Assembly (NCBI GenBank): GCA_946480485.1
Contig: CAMLJW010000217.1
Coordinates: 1-8,447 of the forward strand
Reading direction: 5' to 3'
DNA: 8,447 nt
From: an uncultured Streptomyces sp.
GTDB lineage: Bacteria > Actinomycetota > Actinomycetes > Streptomycetales > Streptomycetaceae
Shown piece by piece: positions 1 through 5,221 of the stretch (position 1 is its first letter; the number at the start of each line of letters is the position of its first letter). Under the pieces are notes generated by a model that was given only the letters and a program-made list of their open reading frames with translations, was not told the origin of the DNA and searched no databases. The position numbers were made by a program, and so were the translations under genes.

Positions 1-28
1 GGACGCGCTCCTCGGCGGGGCCCTGTAA
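1..28 (+). CDS. C-terminal end of an unidentified plus-strand gene (partial)
   Basis: Reading from base 2, eight GC3-rich codons (D-A-L-L-G-G-A-L) run into a TAA at 26-28. All eight end in G or C, as in the neighbouring genes. A 12-bp perfect hairpin starts eleven bases after the stop, which is what a gene end would look like. The remnant is far too short to identify. The gene would converge on the PAC2 gene at 337-1341. It could also be chance open frame at the window edge. Confidence 0.4.
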
Positions 29-38
29 GCCGCTGTGC

Positions 39-77
39 GCAGCCGGGCGGCGGGCGGTTCGTCACCCGCCCGGCTGC
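39..77 (+). terminator. Hairpin, probable terminator of the gene ending at 28
   Basis: Bases 39-50 (GCAGCCGGGCGG) pair perfectly with 66-77, giving a 12-bp stem and a 15-base loop. It lies eleven bases beyond the TAA at 26-28. There is no T-run after it, which is common for Streptomyces terminators, so it could act for either strand. Confidence 0.55.
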
Positions 78-205
78 ATCTGTCTGCGGAGCCCGTGCAA
101 GCCCTCAACGGAGCGCTTCGGGCGGGCAGCCGGCGACGAAGCAGAAACCCGGATCCGCCCGCGGTCGGCCTGGGAGCGGCCGAGCTGCCCTACGGCCGAT
201 CTCCC

Positions 206-250
206 ACACGGAGTACACGGAGTACACGGAGTACACGGAGTACACGGAGA
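206..250. repeat. 9-bp tandem array, five copies
   Basis: The unit ACACGGAGT is repeated head to tail five times without spacers. 44 of 45 bases match; only the last base of copy five differs. Each junction contains the self-complementary tetramer GTAC. The array lies in the convergent spacer between two hairpins. Function is unknown. Its near-identity suggests recent expansion by slippage, but the unit could also be a repeated protein-binding site. Confidence 0.9.
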
Positions 251-293
251 ACGACGTGGTGGCGATACCGAACGTCCGACCGCTTCGGGGAAA

Positions 294-334
294 CGACCGA
301 GGGCGGCGCGCCCGGCGCGCACCGCCCTTGGTCG
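294..334 (-). terminator. Strong hairpin terminator of the PAC2 gene
   Basis: Bases 294-311 pair with 317-334 to give an 18-position stem with one G-T wobble (299/329), one mismatch (307/321) and a 5-base loop. It begins two bases past the TGA of the minus-strand PAC2 gene. On the minus strand it is followed by TTT and then CCCC, so the U-tract is poor. It could also stop readthrough coming from the left. Confidence 0.75.
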
Positions 335-336
335 GT

Positions 337-1341
337 TCAGTCCTCCGACGAGTCCTCGGCGGACCCGTCCTCGGTGTGGTCGGTGGGATCCGGTCGCTGC
401 GGCTTCGGCGGACGGGGGCGGCCGCTCGGGGTGTCACGCAGGTACGAAGCCGAGTCGCCGCTCTCCGTTGCGTGCCCTCCGGCCTGGCCCGCCGGGCCGG
501 CGCCGTCCCGTCTGCGCAGATAGCGCTCGAACTCGCGGGCGATCGCCTCGCCCGACGCCTCGGGCAGCTCGGCGGTGTCCCGGGCCTCCTCCAGCGTCTG
601 TACGTACTCGGCGACCTCGCTGTCCTCGGAGGCCAGCTGGTCCACGCCCAGCTGCCAGGCCCGCGCGTCCTCGGGCAGCTCGCCCAGCGGGATGCGCAGG
701 TCGATGAGGTCCTCCAGGCGGTTGAGGAGGGCCAGCGTCGCTTTCGGGTTCGGCGGCTGAGACACGTAGTGCGGCACGGCCGCCCACAGCGACACCGTGG
801 GTACGCCCGCATGTGTGCACGCCTCCTGGAGGATGCCGACGATGCCCGTCGGACCCTCGTACTTGGTCTCCTCCAGGTCCATGGTGCGGGCCAGGTCCGC
901 GTCGGACGTGACCCCGCTGACCGGTACCGGGCGCGTATGCGGGGTGTCGCCGAGCAGGGCGCCCAGGATCACCACCAGCTCCACGCCCAGCTCGTGGGCG
1001 AAGCCCAGCAGCTCGTTGCAGAACGAGCGCCAGCGCATGGACGGCTCGATACCCCGGACCAGGACCAGGTCGCGCGGCTTCTCACCGCCGACCCGGACCA
1101 CCGAGAGTCGGGTCGTCGGCCAAGTGACCTTGCGTACACCGCCGTCCAGCCACACGGTGGGGCGGTTGACCTGGAAGTCGTAGTAGTCCTCGGCGTCGAG
1201 CGCCGCGAAGACCTCGCCCTTCCATTCCCTGTCGAGATGCGCGACCGCGGTGGAGGCGGCGTCGCCGGCGTCGTTCCAGCCTTCGAACGCGGCCACCATG
1301 ACCGGGTCGACCAGCTCGGGAACCCCCTCGAGCTCGATCAC
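337..1341 (-). CDS. parJ: PAC2-family protein, probable ParA-interacting protein ParJ
   Basis: This 334-residue soluble protein has the PAC2 (proteasome assembly chaperone 2-like) signature. AFEGWNDAGDAAS is at 18-30, GALLGDTPHTRPVPVSG at 127-143, YEGPTGIVGIL at 161-171 and SLWAAVPHYV at 184-193. From about residue 280 the tail is low-complexity, rich in Pro, Gly, Asp and Glu, ends in acidic residues, and is probably disordered. The start is GTG, six bases from a perfect GGAAGGAGG (1348-1356). The S. coelicolor gene in this position next to the glycerol operon, SCO1662, was described as ParJ, an actinobacterial protein that affects ParA polymerisation and chromosome segregation in sporulating hyphae. 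I assign ParJ from that synteny and the family, not from an alignment. No enzyme active site is evident. A strong hairpin follows the stop. It is probably transcribed from its own spacer or by readthrough from the regulator gene upstream. Confidence 0.8.
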   Translation of the reverse strand: MIELEGVPELVDPVMVAAFEGWNDAGDAASTAVAHLDREWKGEVFAALDAEDYYDFQVNRPTVWLDGGVRKVTWPTTRLSVVRVGGEKPRDLVLVRGIEPSMRWRSFCNELLGFAHELGVELVVILGALLGDTPHTRPVPVSGVTSDADLARTMDLEETKYEGPTGIVGILQEACTHAGVPTVSLWAAVPHYVSQPPNPKATLALLNRLEDLIDLRIPLGELPEDARAWQLGVDQLASEDSEVAEYVQTLEEARDTAELPEASGEAIAREFERYLRRRDGAGPAGQAGGHATESGDSASYLRDTPSGRPRPPKPQRPDPTDHTEDGSAEDSSED

Positions 1342-1410
1342 CCAGCGCCTCCTTCCGACGTGCCCTCACGTACGCCCCAACCTTACGGTGTGCGGACGGG
1401 GCGCCCGCAG

Positions 1411-1426
1411 CCCCCTTGCGCGGGGG
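1411..1426. other. Short GC hairpin upstream of the PAC2 gene
   Basis: CCCCC (1411-1415) pairs with GGGGG (1422-1426) around a 6-base loop, TTGCGC. It lies about 70 bases ahead of the PAC2 start. It could be a weak terminator for the regulator transcript or a leader structure. Such short GC stems are frequent by chance at this base composition. Confidence 0.3.
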
Positions 1427-1551
1427 AGTGAACGCATCACTGCCCCGATAGCCACCCCGGAACACCCCACAGTCATCGGAGCTGTCTCTGATCAACTTCG
1501 TCCGCGCCCCTGGGCGCTGTCCCAACGGGCCGGCCGGCCGCCCCGCGTCGG

Positions 1552-1614
1552 AGCACTGAACGCTCCCGTATCAGCACTGAGCCCTCCCGCACCAGGAATG
1601 AGCCCTCTTGAAGC
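1552..1614. repeat. 21-bp imperfect tandem repeat, three copies
   Basis: Copies are 1552-1572, 1573-1593 and 1594-1614. Copies one and two match at 17 of 21 positions, copies two and three at 15 of 21. The core reads AGCACTGAGCCCTCCCG. The array ends three bases before the stop codon of the minus-strand regulator, so it forms the start of that gene's 3' untranslated region. Function is unknown. Confidence 0.75.
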
Positions 1615-1617
1615 CCC

Positions 1618-2289
1618 TCAGGGGGTGCCGCGCAGCCACTGCTCCACGCTCGCGATGTGGACCGTAGCCCACGAGCGGGCCGCCTCCTCGTCGTGGTCGC
1701 GCAGGGCCGTGAGGATCGCGCGGTGTTCGTGGAGAGTGCGGCTGATGAGGTCCTCGCGGGGCAGGCCGCGCCGGATGCGGGCCCGGGTGACGGGACCGGA
1801 GAGGCCGTCGAGGAGCGAGCAGAGCACCGAGTTGCCGGAGCTCTGCACGATGCCCCGGTGGAACTTCAGGTCGCAGGCGACGAGTTCCTCCACCGAGGGC
1901 TCGGCGCCCAGCGCGTCCAACTGGGAGGTGAGCGCGTCCAGTTGCTGCCCGCTGATGCGCGAGGCCGCCATCGCGGTCGCGGCGGGCTCGAGGATGCGAC
2001 GCACCGCGAGGAACTCCAGGACGGTGTCGTCGCGGTGGAAGTCGACGACGAAACCCAGCGCCTCCAGGAGGAGCTGCGGGTCCAGGCTGGTGACGTACGT
2101 GCCGTCGCCCTGTCGGACGTCCAGGATACGGATCAGGGAGAGAGCGCGCACGGCTTCCCGCAGGGAGTTGCGGGACAGGCCCAGGTCGGAGGCGAGCTCG
2201 CTCTCCCTGGGGAGCCGGTCGCCGGGGCGCAGCGTGCCGGAGACGATCATTCCCTTGATTTTCTCGATCGCCTCATCGGTGACTGCCAT
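1618..2289 (-). CDS. GntR-family transcriptional regulator, FadR subfamily (FCD domain)
   Basis: This 223-residue DNA-binding protein has a winged helix at about 5-68 with the GntR pattern: LRPGDRLPRESELASDLGLSRNSLREAVRAL at 20-50 (shown by its key parts GDRLPRESELA and SRNSLREA) and a wing GDGTYV at 61-66. The C-terminal FCD domain (about 85-215) keeps the metal-ligand set of its family: D140 and H144 in the DLKFH motif, H189 in the EHRAI motif and H211. It should therefore bind a metal and a small carboxylate- or sugar-acid-like effector, which the sequence does not identify. The ATG start has GGGAGG six bases upstream (2296-2301). A perfect palindrome at 2309-2323 sits just ahead, suggesting autoregulation. 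It lies 72 bases downstream of glpK, where S. coelicolor has glpD as I remember it. It may control itself and distant genes rather than glycerol use, which GylR already covers. Confidence 0.9.
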   Translation of the reverse strand: MAVTDEAIEKIKGMIVSGTLRPGDRLPRESELASDLGLSRNSLREAVRALSLIRILDVRQGDGTYVTSLDPQLLLEALGFVVDFHRDDTVLEFLAVRRILEPAATAMAASRISGQQLDALTSQLDALGAEPSVEELVACDLKFHRGIVQSSGNSVLCSLLDGLSGPVTRARIRRGLPREDLISRTLHEHRAILTALRDHDEEAARSWATVHIASVEQWLRGTP

Positions 2290-2308
2290 GGCGGGCCTCC
2301 CAGCGCTC

Positions 2309-2323
2309 AGACATCCGATGTCT
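2309..2323. promoter_or_regulatory. Perfect 15-bp palindrome, probable operator of the FCD regulator
   Basis: AGACATC-C-GATGTCT is fully symmetric around 2316. It lies between glpK and the regulator gene, seven bases upstream of the regulator's GGGAGG. GntR-family proteins typically bind such short symmetric sites, often in their own promoters. A binder here would block initiation or early elongation. I found no clear -10/-35 pair beside it. Confidence 0.65.
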
Positions 2324-2361
2324 CATGATGGGGCCTCGGCGACCATGTGAGGTCGAATCTG

Positions 2362-3900
2362 TCAGCTCTCGTCTTCAAGCCAGCCCATGGTCCGCTCGAC
2401 GGCCTTGAGCCAGCTCTTGTACTCGCGGTCGCGCTTCTCCGCGGCCATGTCGGGAGTCCACTCGGCGGCCCGGCGCCAGTTGGCGCGCAGGTCGTCCGTG
2501 GTGGACCAGAAGCCGACGGCGAGACCGGCGGCGTAGGCGGCACCGAGGCAGGTGGTCTCGGCGACCATCGGGCGCACCACGGGGGCGTCCAAGAAGTCCG
2601 AGAGCGTCTGCATCAGCAGGTTGTTGGAGGTCATGCCACCGTCGACCTTGAGCGCCGCGAGCTCGACACCGGAGTCCTTCGTCATGGCGTCGGTGATCTC
2701 ACGGGTCTGCCAGGCGGTGGCCTCCAGGACGGCGCGCGCGAGATGCGCCTTCGTGACGTACCGGGTGAGGCCGGCGATCACCCCGCGGGCGTCGGAGCGC
2801 CAGTACGGGGCGAACAGGCCGGAGAAGGCCGGTACGAAGTAGGCGCCGCCGTTGTCCTCCACCGAGAGCGCGAGCGTCTCGATCTCGGCGGCGGTGGAGA
2901 TCAGGCCCATCTGGTCGCGCATCCACTGCACCAGCGAACCGGTGACCGCGATCGCCCCCTCCAGGGCGTAGACAGGCTTCTCGTCGCCGATCCGGTAGCC
3001 GACCGTGGTCAGCAGGCCGTTGTACGAGTTGACCGGCTTGTCACCGGTGTTCATCAGCAGGAAGGTGCCGGTGCCGTACGTCGACTTGGCCTCGCCCTCC
3101 AAGAAGCAGGTCTGGCCGAACAGGGCCGCCTGCTGGTCGCCGAGCGCGGAAGCGACGGGAATGCCGCCGAGGACGTCGCCGAGCCTGCCGCCGGTTACCG
3201 CGCCGTACACCTCGGCGGAGGAGCGGATCTCGGGCAGCATCTGGTGCGGCACGCCGATGGACTCGCAGATCCTCTCGTCCCACTGCGTCGTGTGCAGGTT
3301 CATGAGGAGGGTGCGGGAGGCGTTGGTGACGTCGGTGACATGGTGGCCACCGTTGACACCGCCGGTCAGGTTCCAGATGACCCAGGAGTCCATGGTGCCG
3401 AAGAGGATGTCGCCCGCCTCGGCGCGCTCCCGCAGGCCCTCGACGTTGTCGAGCAGCCAGCGCGCCTTCGGACCCGCGAAGTACGACGCGAGGGGCAGAC
3501 CCGTCTCACGGCGGAAACGGTCCTGGCCGACGTTGCGGCCGAGCTCCTTGCAGAGGGCGTCGGTGCGGGTGTCCTGCCAGACGATGGCGTTGTGGACGGG
3601 CTCACCGGTGTTCTTGTCCCAGAGCAGGGTGGTCTCCCGCTGGTTGGTGATGCCGATGGCCTTGATGTCGTCACGGGTGACACCGGCCTTCTGGATGGCC
3701 CCGGCGACGACCTCCTGGACGTTGGCCCAGATCTCGGCGGCGTCGTGCTCGACCCAGCCCGGCTTCGGGAAGATCTGCTCGTGCTCCTTCTGGTCGACGG
3801 AGACGATACGGCCGTCCCTGTCGAAGACGATGCAGCGGCTGGAGGTGGTGCCCTGGTCGATGGCGGCGATGAACGGCCCGGAGGTGTGCGCGTCGGTCAC
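2362..3900 (-). CDS. glpK: Glycerol kinase
   Basis: This cytosolic enzyme phosphorylates glycerol with ATP to sn-glycerol-3-phosphate, trapping it in the cell. At 512 residues it has the usual length of the FGGY kinase family. The phosphate-binding loop DQGTTSSR is at 15-22 and the substrate-binding ITNQRET at 84-90. FGGY signature 1 is in [12 protein letters not shown] (141-152). The catalytic aspartate is D255 in [10 protein letters not shown], with YGTGTF at 275-280. FGGY signature 2 spans about 373-393, and the adenine-side motif DGGMTSN is at 420-426. The start is GTG, with TAGGAG six bases upstream (3907-3912). It follows glpF by 136 bases on the same strand with no strong terminator between, so the two are probably one glycerol-induced operon (gylC-gylA in the older S. 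coelicolor naming). The glpD gene normally expected next is missing. Confidence 0.97.
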   Translation of the reverse strand: MTDAHTSGPFIAAIDQGTTSSRCIVFDRDGRIVSVDQKEHEQIFPKPGWVEHDAAEIWANVQEVVAGAIQKAGVTRDDIKAIGITNQRETTLLWDKNTGEPVHNAIVWQDTRTDALCKELGRNVGQDRFRRETGLPLASYFAGPKARWLLDNVEGLRERAEAGDILFGTMDSWVIWNLTGGVNGGHHVTDVTNASRTLLMNLHTTQWDERICESIGVPHQMLPEIRSSAEVYGAVTGGRLGDVLGGIPVASALGDQQAALFGQTCFLEGEAKSTYGTGTFLLMNTGDKPVNSYNGLLTTVGYRIGDEKPVYALEGAIAVTGSLVQWMRDQMGLISTAAEIETLALSVEDNGGAYFVPAFSGLFAPYWRSDARGVIAGLTRYVTKAHLARAVLEATAWQTREITDAMTKDSGVELAALKVDGGMTSNNLLMQTLSDFLDAPVVRPMVAETTCLGAAYAAGLAVGFWSTTDDLRANWRRAAEWTPDMAAEKRDREYKSWLKAVERTMGWLEDES

Positions 3901-4036
3901 GGTGTGCTCCTAAAAGTCCGTGGAACGGGGCTGGCTCGCGGCGTATTGCCCGCGGCGCGTTGCTTGGGGCTTGCTTGCGGCTCCGAGCGGGCGTACGGCG
4001 CTGGGGGGACGCACAGCTCTGAGCGGACGTTCGGCT
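3901..4036. other. glpF-glpK intergenic region
   Basis: This 136-base spacer is longer than usual for a tight operon. It holds most of an 18-bp triplicate repeat that begins inside the glpF stop codon, a weak CGCGG/CCGCG stem near 3938-3955 and the glpK ribosome binding site. I see no convincing promoter or terminator. Confidence 0.5.
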
Positions 4037-4039
4037 CTA
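3986..4039. repeat. 18-bp imperfect tandem repeat, three copies, ending in the glpF stop codon
   Basis: Copies are 3986-4003 (AGCGGGCGTACGGCGCTG), 4004-4021 (GGGGGACGCACAGCTCTG) and 4022-4039 (AGCGGACGTTCGGCTCTA). The last three bases of the third copy are the complement of the glpF TAG codon. On the plus strand the copies would translate as S-G-R-T-A-L-like hexapeptides, but nothing suggests they are translated. Spontaneous duplication of the glpF 3' end is the simplest origin. Confidence 0.75.
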
Positions 4040-4825
4040 AGCAAAAGCGACGTTGTAGAGGACTGCGGCTGTCGCTCCGCCGATCAGCGGACCGACGACC
4101 GGGACCCAGGCGTAGCCCCAGTCGGAGCGGCCCTTGTTCGGCAGGGGCAGAAGGGCGTGCACGATACGCGGGCCGAGGTCACGGGCCGGGTTGATGGCAT
4201 AGCCGGTCGGACCACCGAGGGAGAGGCCGATGCCGACCACCACGAGGGCGGTGATCAGAGCGCCCAGGGTGCCGAGGCCCTTGCCGCTGTCGTTCAGGCC
4301 CTGGGTCAGGACCGCGAGTACCAGCACAACGGTGCCGATGATCTCGGTGGCGAGGTTCTGCGCCGCGTCCCGGATCTCCGGAACGGTGGAGAATATGCCG
4401 AGCACGGGGCCGGCCTGGGCCTCCTGGGCTTCGACGGACTTGGTGACCTGAGCACCCGGACCGTCGACGATCTCGCGGTCGGTGAGGTGTGCCTGGAACT
4501 GTCCCTGGTACGCGACCCAGACCAGGGTGGCACCGATCATGGCGCCCAGCAGCTCCCCCGCGAAGTAGATGGGGACGTTGCTCCAGTCACCGTCCTTGAC
4601 GGCGATGCCGACGGTGACGGCCGGGTTCAGGTGGGCACCGGAGAGTGGCGCCGACGTGTACGCCGCCGTGAGAACCGCTAAGCCCCACCCTAAGGCGATG
4701 GCGAGCCAGCCGGCGTTGCGTGCCTTGGAGGCCCTCAGAGTGACGGCGGCGCAGACGCCGCCGCCGAGCAGGATGAGTACGGCGGTACCGATGGTCTCGC
4801 CGATGAAGATGTCGGAGATGGACAC
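4037..4825 (-). CDS. glpF: Glycerol uptake facilitator (aquaglyceroporin, MIP family)
   Basis: This inner-membrane channel passes glycerol into the cell by facilitated diffusion. The 262 residues fit six transmembrane segments, beginning with 5-28. The two half-helix motifs are present: [12 protein letters not shown] at 62-73 (N67-P68-A69) and [13 protein letters not shown] at 208-220 (N212-P213-A214). The aspartate directly after the second motif (D216) marks the glycerol-conducting branch rather than water-only aquaporins. The extracytoplasmic loop at about 107-152 is long and acidic. The start is GTG, read from AAAGGAG (4832-4838) six bases upstream. It is the first gene of the glpF-glpK operon, preceded by a roughly 150-base leader with hairpins, a probable promoter and a GylR-type box. 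Downstream coupling to glpK fits trapping of the imported glycerol. Confidence 0.96.
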   Translation of the reverse strand: MSISDIFIGETIGTAVLILLGGGVCAAVTLRASKARNAGWLAIALGWGLAVLTAAYTSAPLSGAHLNPAVTVGIAVKDGDWSNVPIYFAGELLGAMIGATLVWVAYQGQFQAHLTDREIVDGPGAQVTKSVEAQEAQAGPVLGIFSTVPEIRDAAQNLATEIIGTVVLVLAVLTQGLNDSGKGLGTLGALITALVVVGIGLSLGGPTGYAINPARDLGPRIVHALLPLPNKGRSDWGYAWVPVVGPLIGGATAAVLYNVAFA

Positions 4826-4852
4826 CCGCGACTCCTTTGTCCTTCGTCCAGG

Positions 4853-4904
4853 GGAGGGCGAACCCCGGGTCCCTCCGGCGGTCCGCGCCCTCTCGGGGTG
4901 AGGG
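4853..4904 (-). promoter_or_regulatory. glpF leader hairpins with possible alternative pairing
   Basis: In minus-strand RNA order there is a CCCTC block (4904-4900), a GAGGG block (4892-4888), a GGAGGG block (4876-4871) and a CCCTCC block (4858-4853). They can form two successive hairpins, but the first block can equally pair with the third and the second with the fourth. The fourth block is also complementary to the GGAG of the glpF ribosome binding site about fifteen bases further on. This could regulate translation, or be coincidence in GC-rich leader sequence. Confidence 0.3.
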
Positions 4905-4915
4905 GATGCTGGCCC

Positions 4916-4928
4916 GTGACGATGTCAC
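4916..4928. promoter_or_regulatory. 13-bp palindrome in the glpF leader
   Basis: GTGAC-GAT-GTCAC has five perfectly paired bases on each side. It resembles a Crp-type site (GTGA, gap, TCAC), but with a gap of five rather than six. It also contains one GACATC half like that of the palindrome ahead of the FCD regulator gene. It lies within the presumed transcribed leader. The binder is unknown. Confidence 0.35.
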
Positions 4929-4952
4929 ACAAAGCGCGTATTGCCGGTAGGT

Positions 4953-4969
4953 GTTCGACAATGTCGACC
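4953..4969. promoter_or_regulatory. Probable GylR operator at the glpF promoter
   Basis: GTTCGACAATGTCGACC contains the perfect 13-bp palindrome TCGACA-A-TGTCGA. Its left eleven bases are identical to those of the box upstream of gylR at 6056. It lies just downstream of the start point predicted from the TTGACG/GAGACT promoter, a position suited to repression. GylR is the IclR-type repressor of the glycerol operon in S. coelicolor, so it is the natural binder. Assignment to GylR is inference. Confidence 0.65.
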
Positions 4970-4979
4970 GATGGACGTG

Positions 4980-5009
4980 AGTCTCGCTCTGGGGTCCGCG
5001 GCGCGTCAA
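4980..5009 (-). promoter_or_regulatory. Probable glpF promoter
   Basis: On the minus strand a -35 element TTGACG (5009-5004) is followed after 18 bases by GAGACT (4985-4980), close to the Streptomyces housekeeping -10 TAGnnT. Transcription would begin near 4973, giving a leader of about 150 bases. A half GylR box lies just upstream (5018-5026) and a full one just downstream (4953-4969). Two promoters were described for the S. coelicolor operon as I recall; I see only one good candidate. Confidence 0.5.
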
Positions 5010-5017
5010 GACTCCCG

Positions 5018-5026
5018 TTGTCGAAA
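5018..5026. promoter_or_regulatory. GylR-type half operator upstream of the glpF -35
   Basis: The minus strand reads TTTCGACAA, sharing TTCGACAA with the boxes at 4953 and 6056. The other half of the inverted repeat is not recognisable. It lies nine bases upstream of the TTGACG element, about 60 bases from the full box. It could be a secondary binding site or a chance octamer. Confidence 0.4.
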
Positions 5027-5083
5027 GACACGATCGTTAGTGATCGCTGCGCGCCATCGGTCGTGAAGCCGGTGAGACATCCG

Positions 5084-5118
5084 CGGGGAGGCAGGCGCGG
5101 GAGGCAGGCGCGGGAGGT
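5084..5118. repeat. 13-bp tandem repeat, about 2.6 copies
   Basis: The unit GCGGGAGGCAGGC is complete at 5097-5109. A copy with one mismatch precedes it at 5084-5096, and a partial copy (GCGGGAGG) follows at 5110-5117. It is purine-rich on the plus strand and lies in the spacer downstream of gylR. No function is evident. Confidence 0.7.
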
Positions 5119-5189
5119 ACGACGAAGGCTGGGGCATGACGACACCCCGGCCCCGCTCGGCCCGACCGACCGCGTACGCGTTCTGGTGC

Positions 5190-5216
5190 CGCGGCTCGGA
5201 ACCGCCCGCCGCCGCG
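5190..5216 (-). terminator. Weak hairpin after the gylR stop codon
   Basis: CGCGGC (5190-5195) pairs with GCCGCG (5211-5216) around a 15-base loop, six bases beyond the TGA of gylR. A GCGG/CCGC stem with a shorter loop is an alternative fold. There is no U-tract. It may partly separate gylR from the glpF operon. Confidence 0.35.
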
Positions 5217-5221
5217 ATCGC

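Larger units (their letters stand above)
29..336. other. Convergent intergenic spacer without a gene
   Basis: This 308-base stretch lies between a probable plus-strand gene end and the 3' end of the minus-strand PAC2 gene. It holds the 39-77 hairpin, a 9-bp tandem array (206-250) and the 294-334 hairpin. Open frames cross it, but none has a convincing ribosome binding site or recognisable protein, and the repeat translates to low-complexity S-T-R or C-T-P runs. Nothing else is seen. Confidence 0.6.
1342..1617. other. Spacer between the FCD regulator and the PAC2 gene
   Basis: This 276-base spacer contains the 21-bp triplicate repeat just past the regulator stop, a CGGCCGGCCG palindromic run near 1530, a GCGC-stemmed hairpin at 1504-1517 and a CCCCC/GGGGG hairpin at 1411-1426. 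The PAC2 ribosome binding site is at 1348-1356. It should hold the PAC2 promoter if that gene has one, but I found no convincing -35/-10 pair. Confidence 0.5.
4826..5221. other. gylR-glpF intergenic control region
   Basis: This 396-base region carries no gene. From the gylR side it holds a hairpin after the gylR stop (5190-5216), a 13-bp repeat (5084-5118), a CGATC/GATCG inverted repeat (5031-5046) and a half operator (5018-5026). These are followed by a probable promoter (4980-5009), a full operator (4953-4969), a GTGAC/GTCAC palindrome (4916-4928), leader hairpins (4853-4904) and the glpF ribosome binding site. The S. coelicolor glycerol operon is known to be controlled from this interval by GylR. 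Confidence 0.7.

Noticed and set aside
206..250. CRISPR-like array
   Set aside because: Units are 9 bp and contiguous with no unique spacers, so this is a simple tandem repeat.
35..523. Protein containing S-T-R repeats encoded across the 9-bp array
   Set aside because: The frame runs through a hairpin terminator and into the 3' end of the PAC2 gene on the opposite strand, has no clear ribosome binding site, and resembles no protein.
256..1431. Long plus-strand frame opposite the PAC2 gene
   Set aside because: Antisense shadow. The minus-strand frame has PAC2 motifs, a perfect ribosome binding site and a terminator.
1467..1495. PAC2-gene promoter using TTGATC near 1490
   Set aside because: No TAnnnT-like -10 occurs at 17 to 18 bases from it.
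2347..4194. Very long open frame on the plus strand opposite glpK
   Set aside because: It is the antisense shadow of a GC-rich gene. It has no family resemblance and a low-complexity G/V/D-rich translation, while glpK on the other strand is unmistakable.
4939..4967. Second glpF promoter with TCGACA and CAATAC 17 bases apart
   Set aside because: The -10 is poor and the -35 is part of the operator palindrome. Literature memory of two promoters is not enough to call this one.
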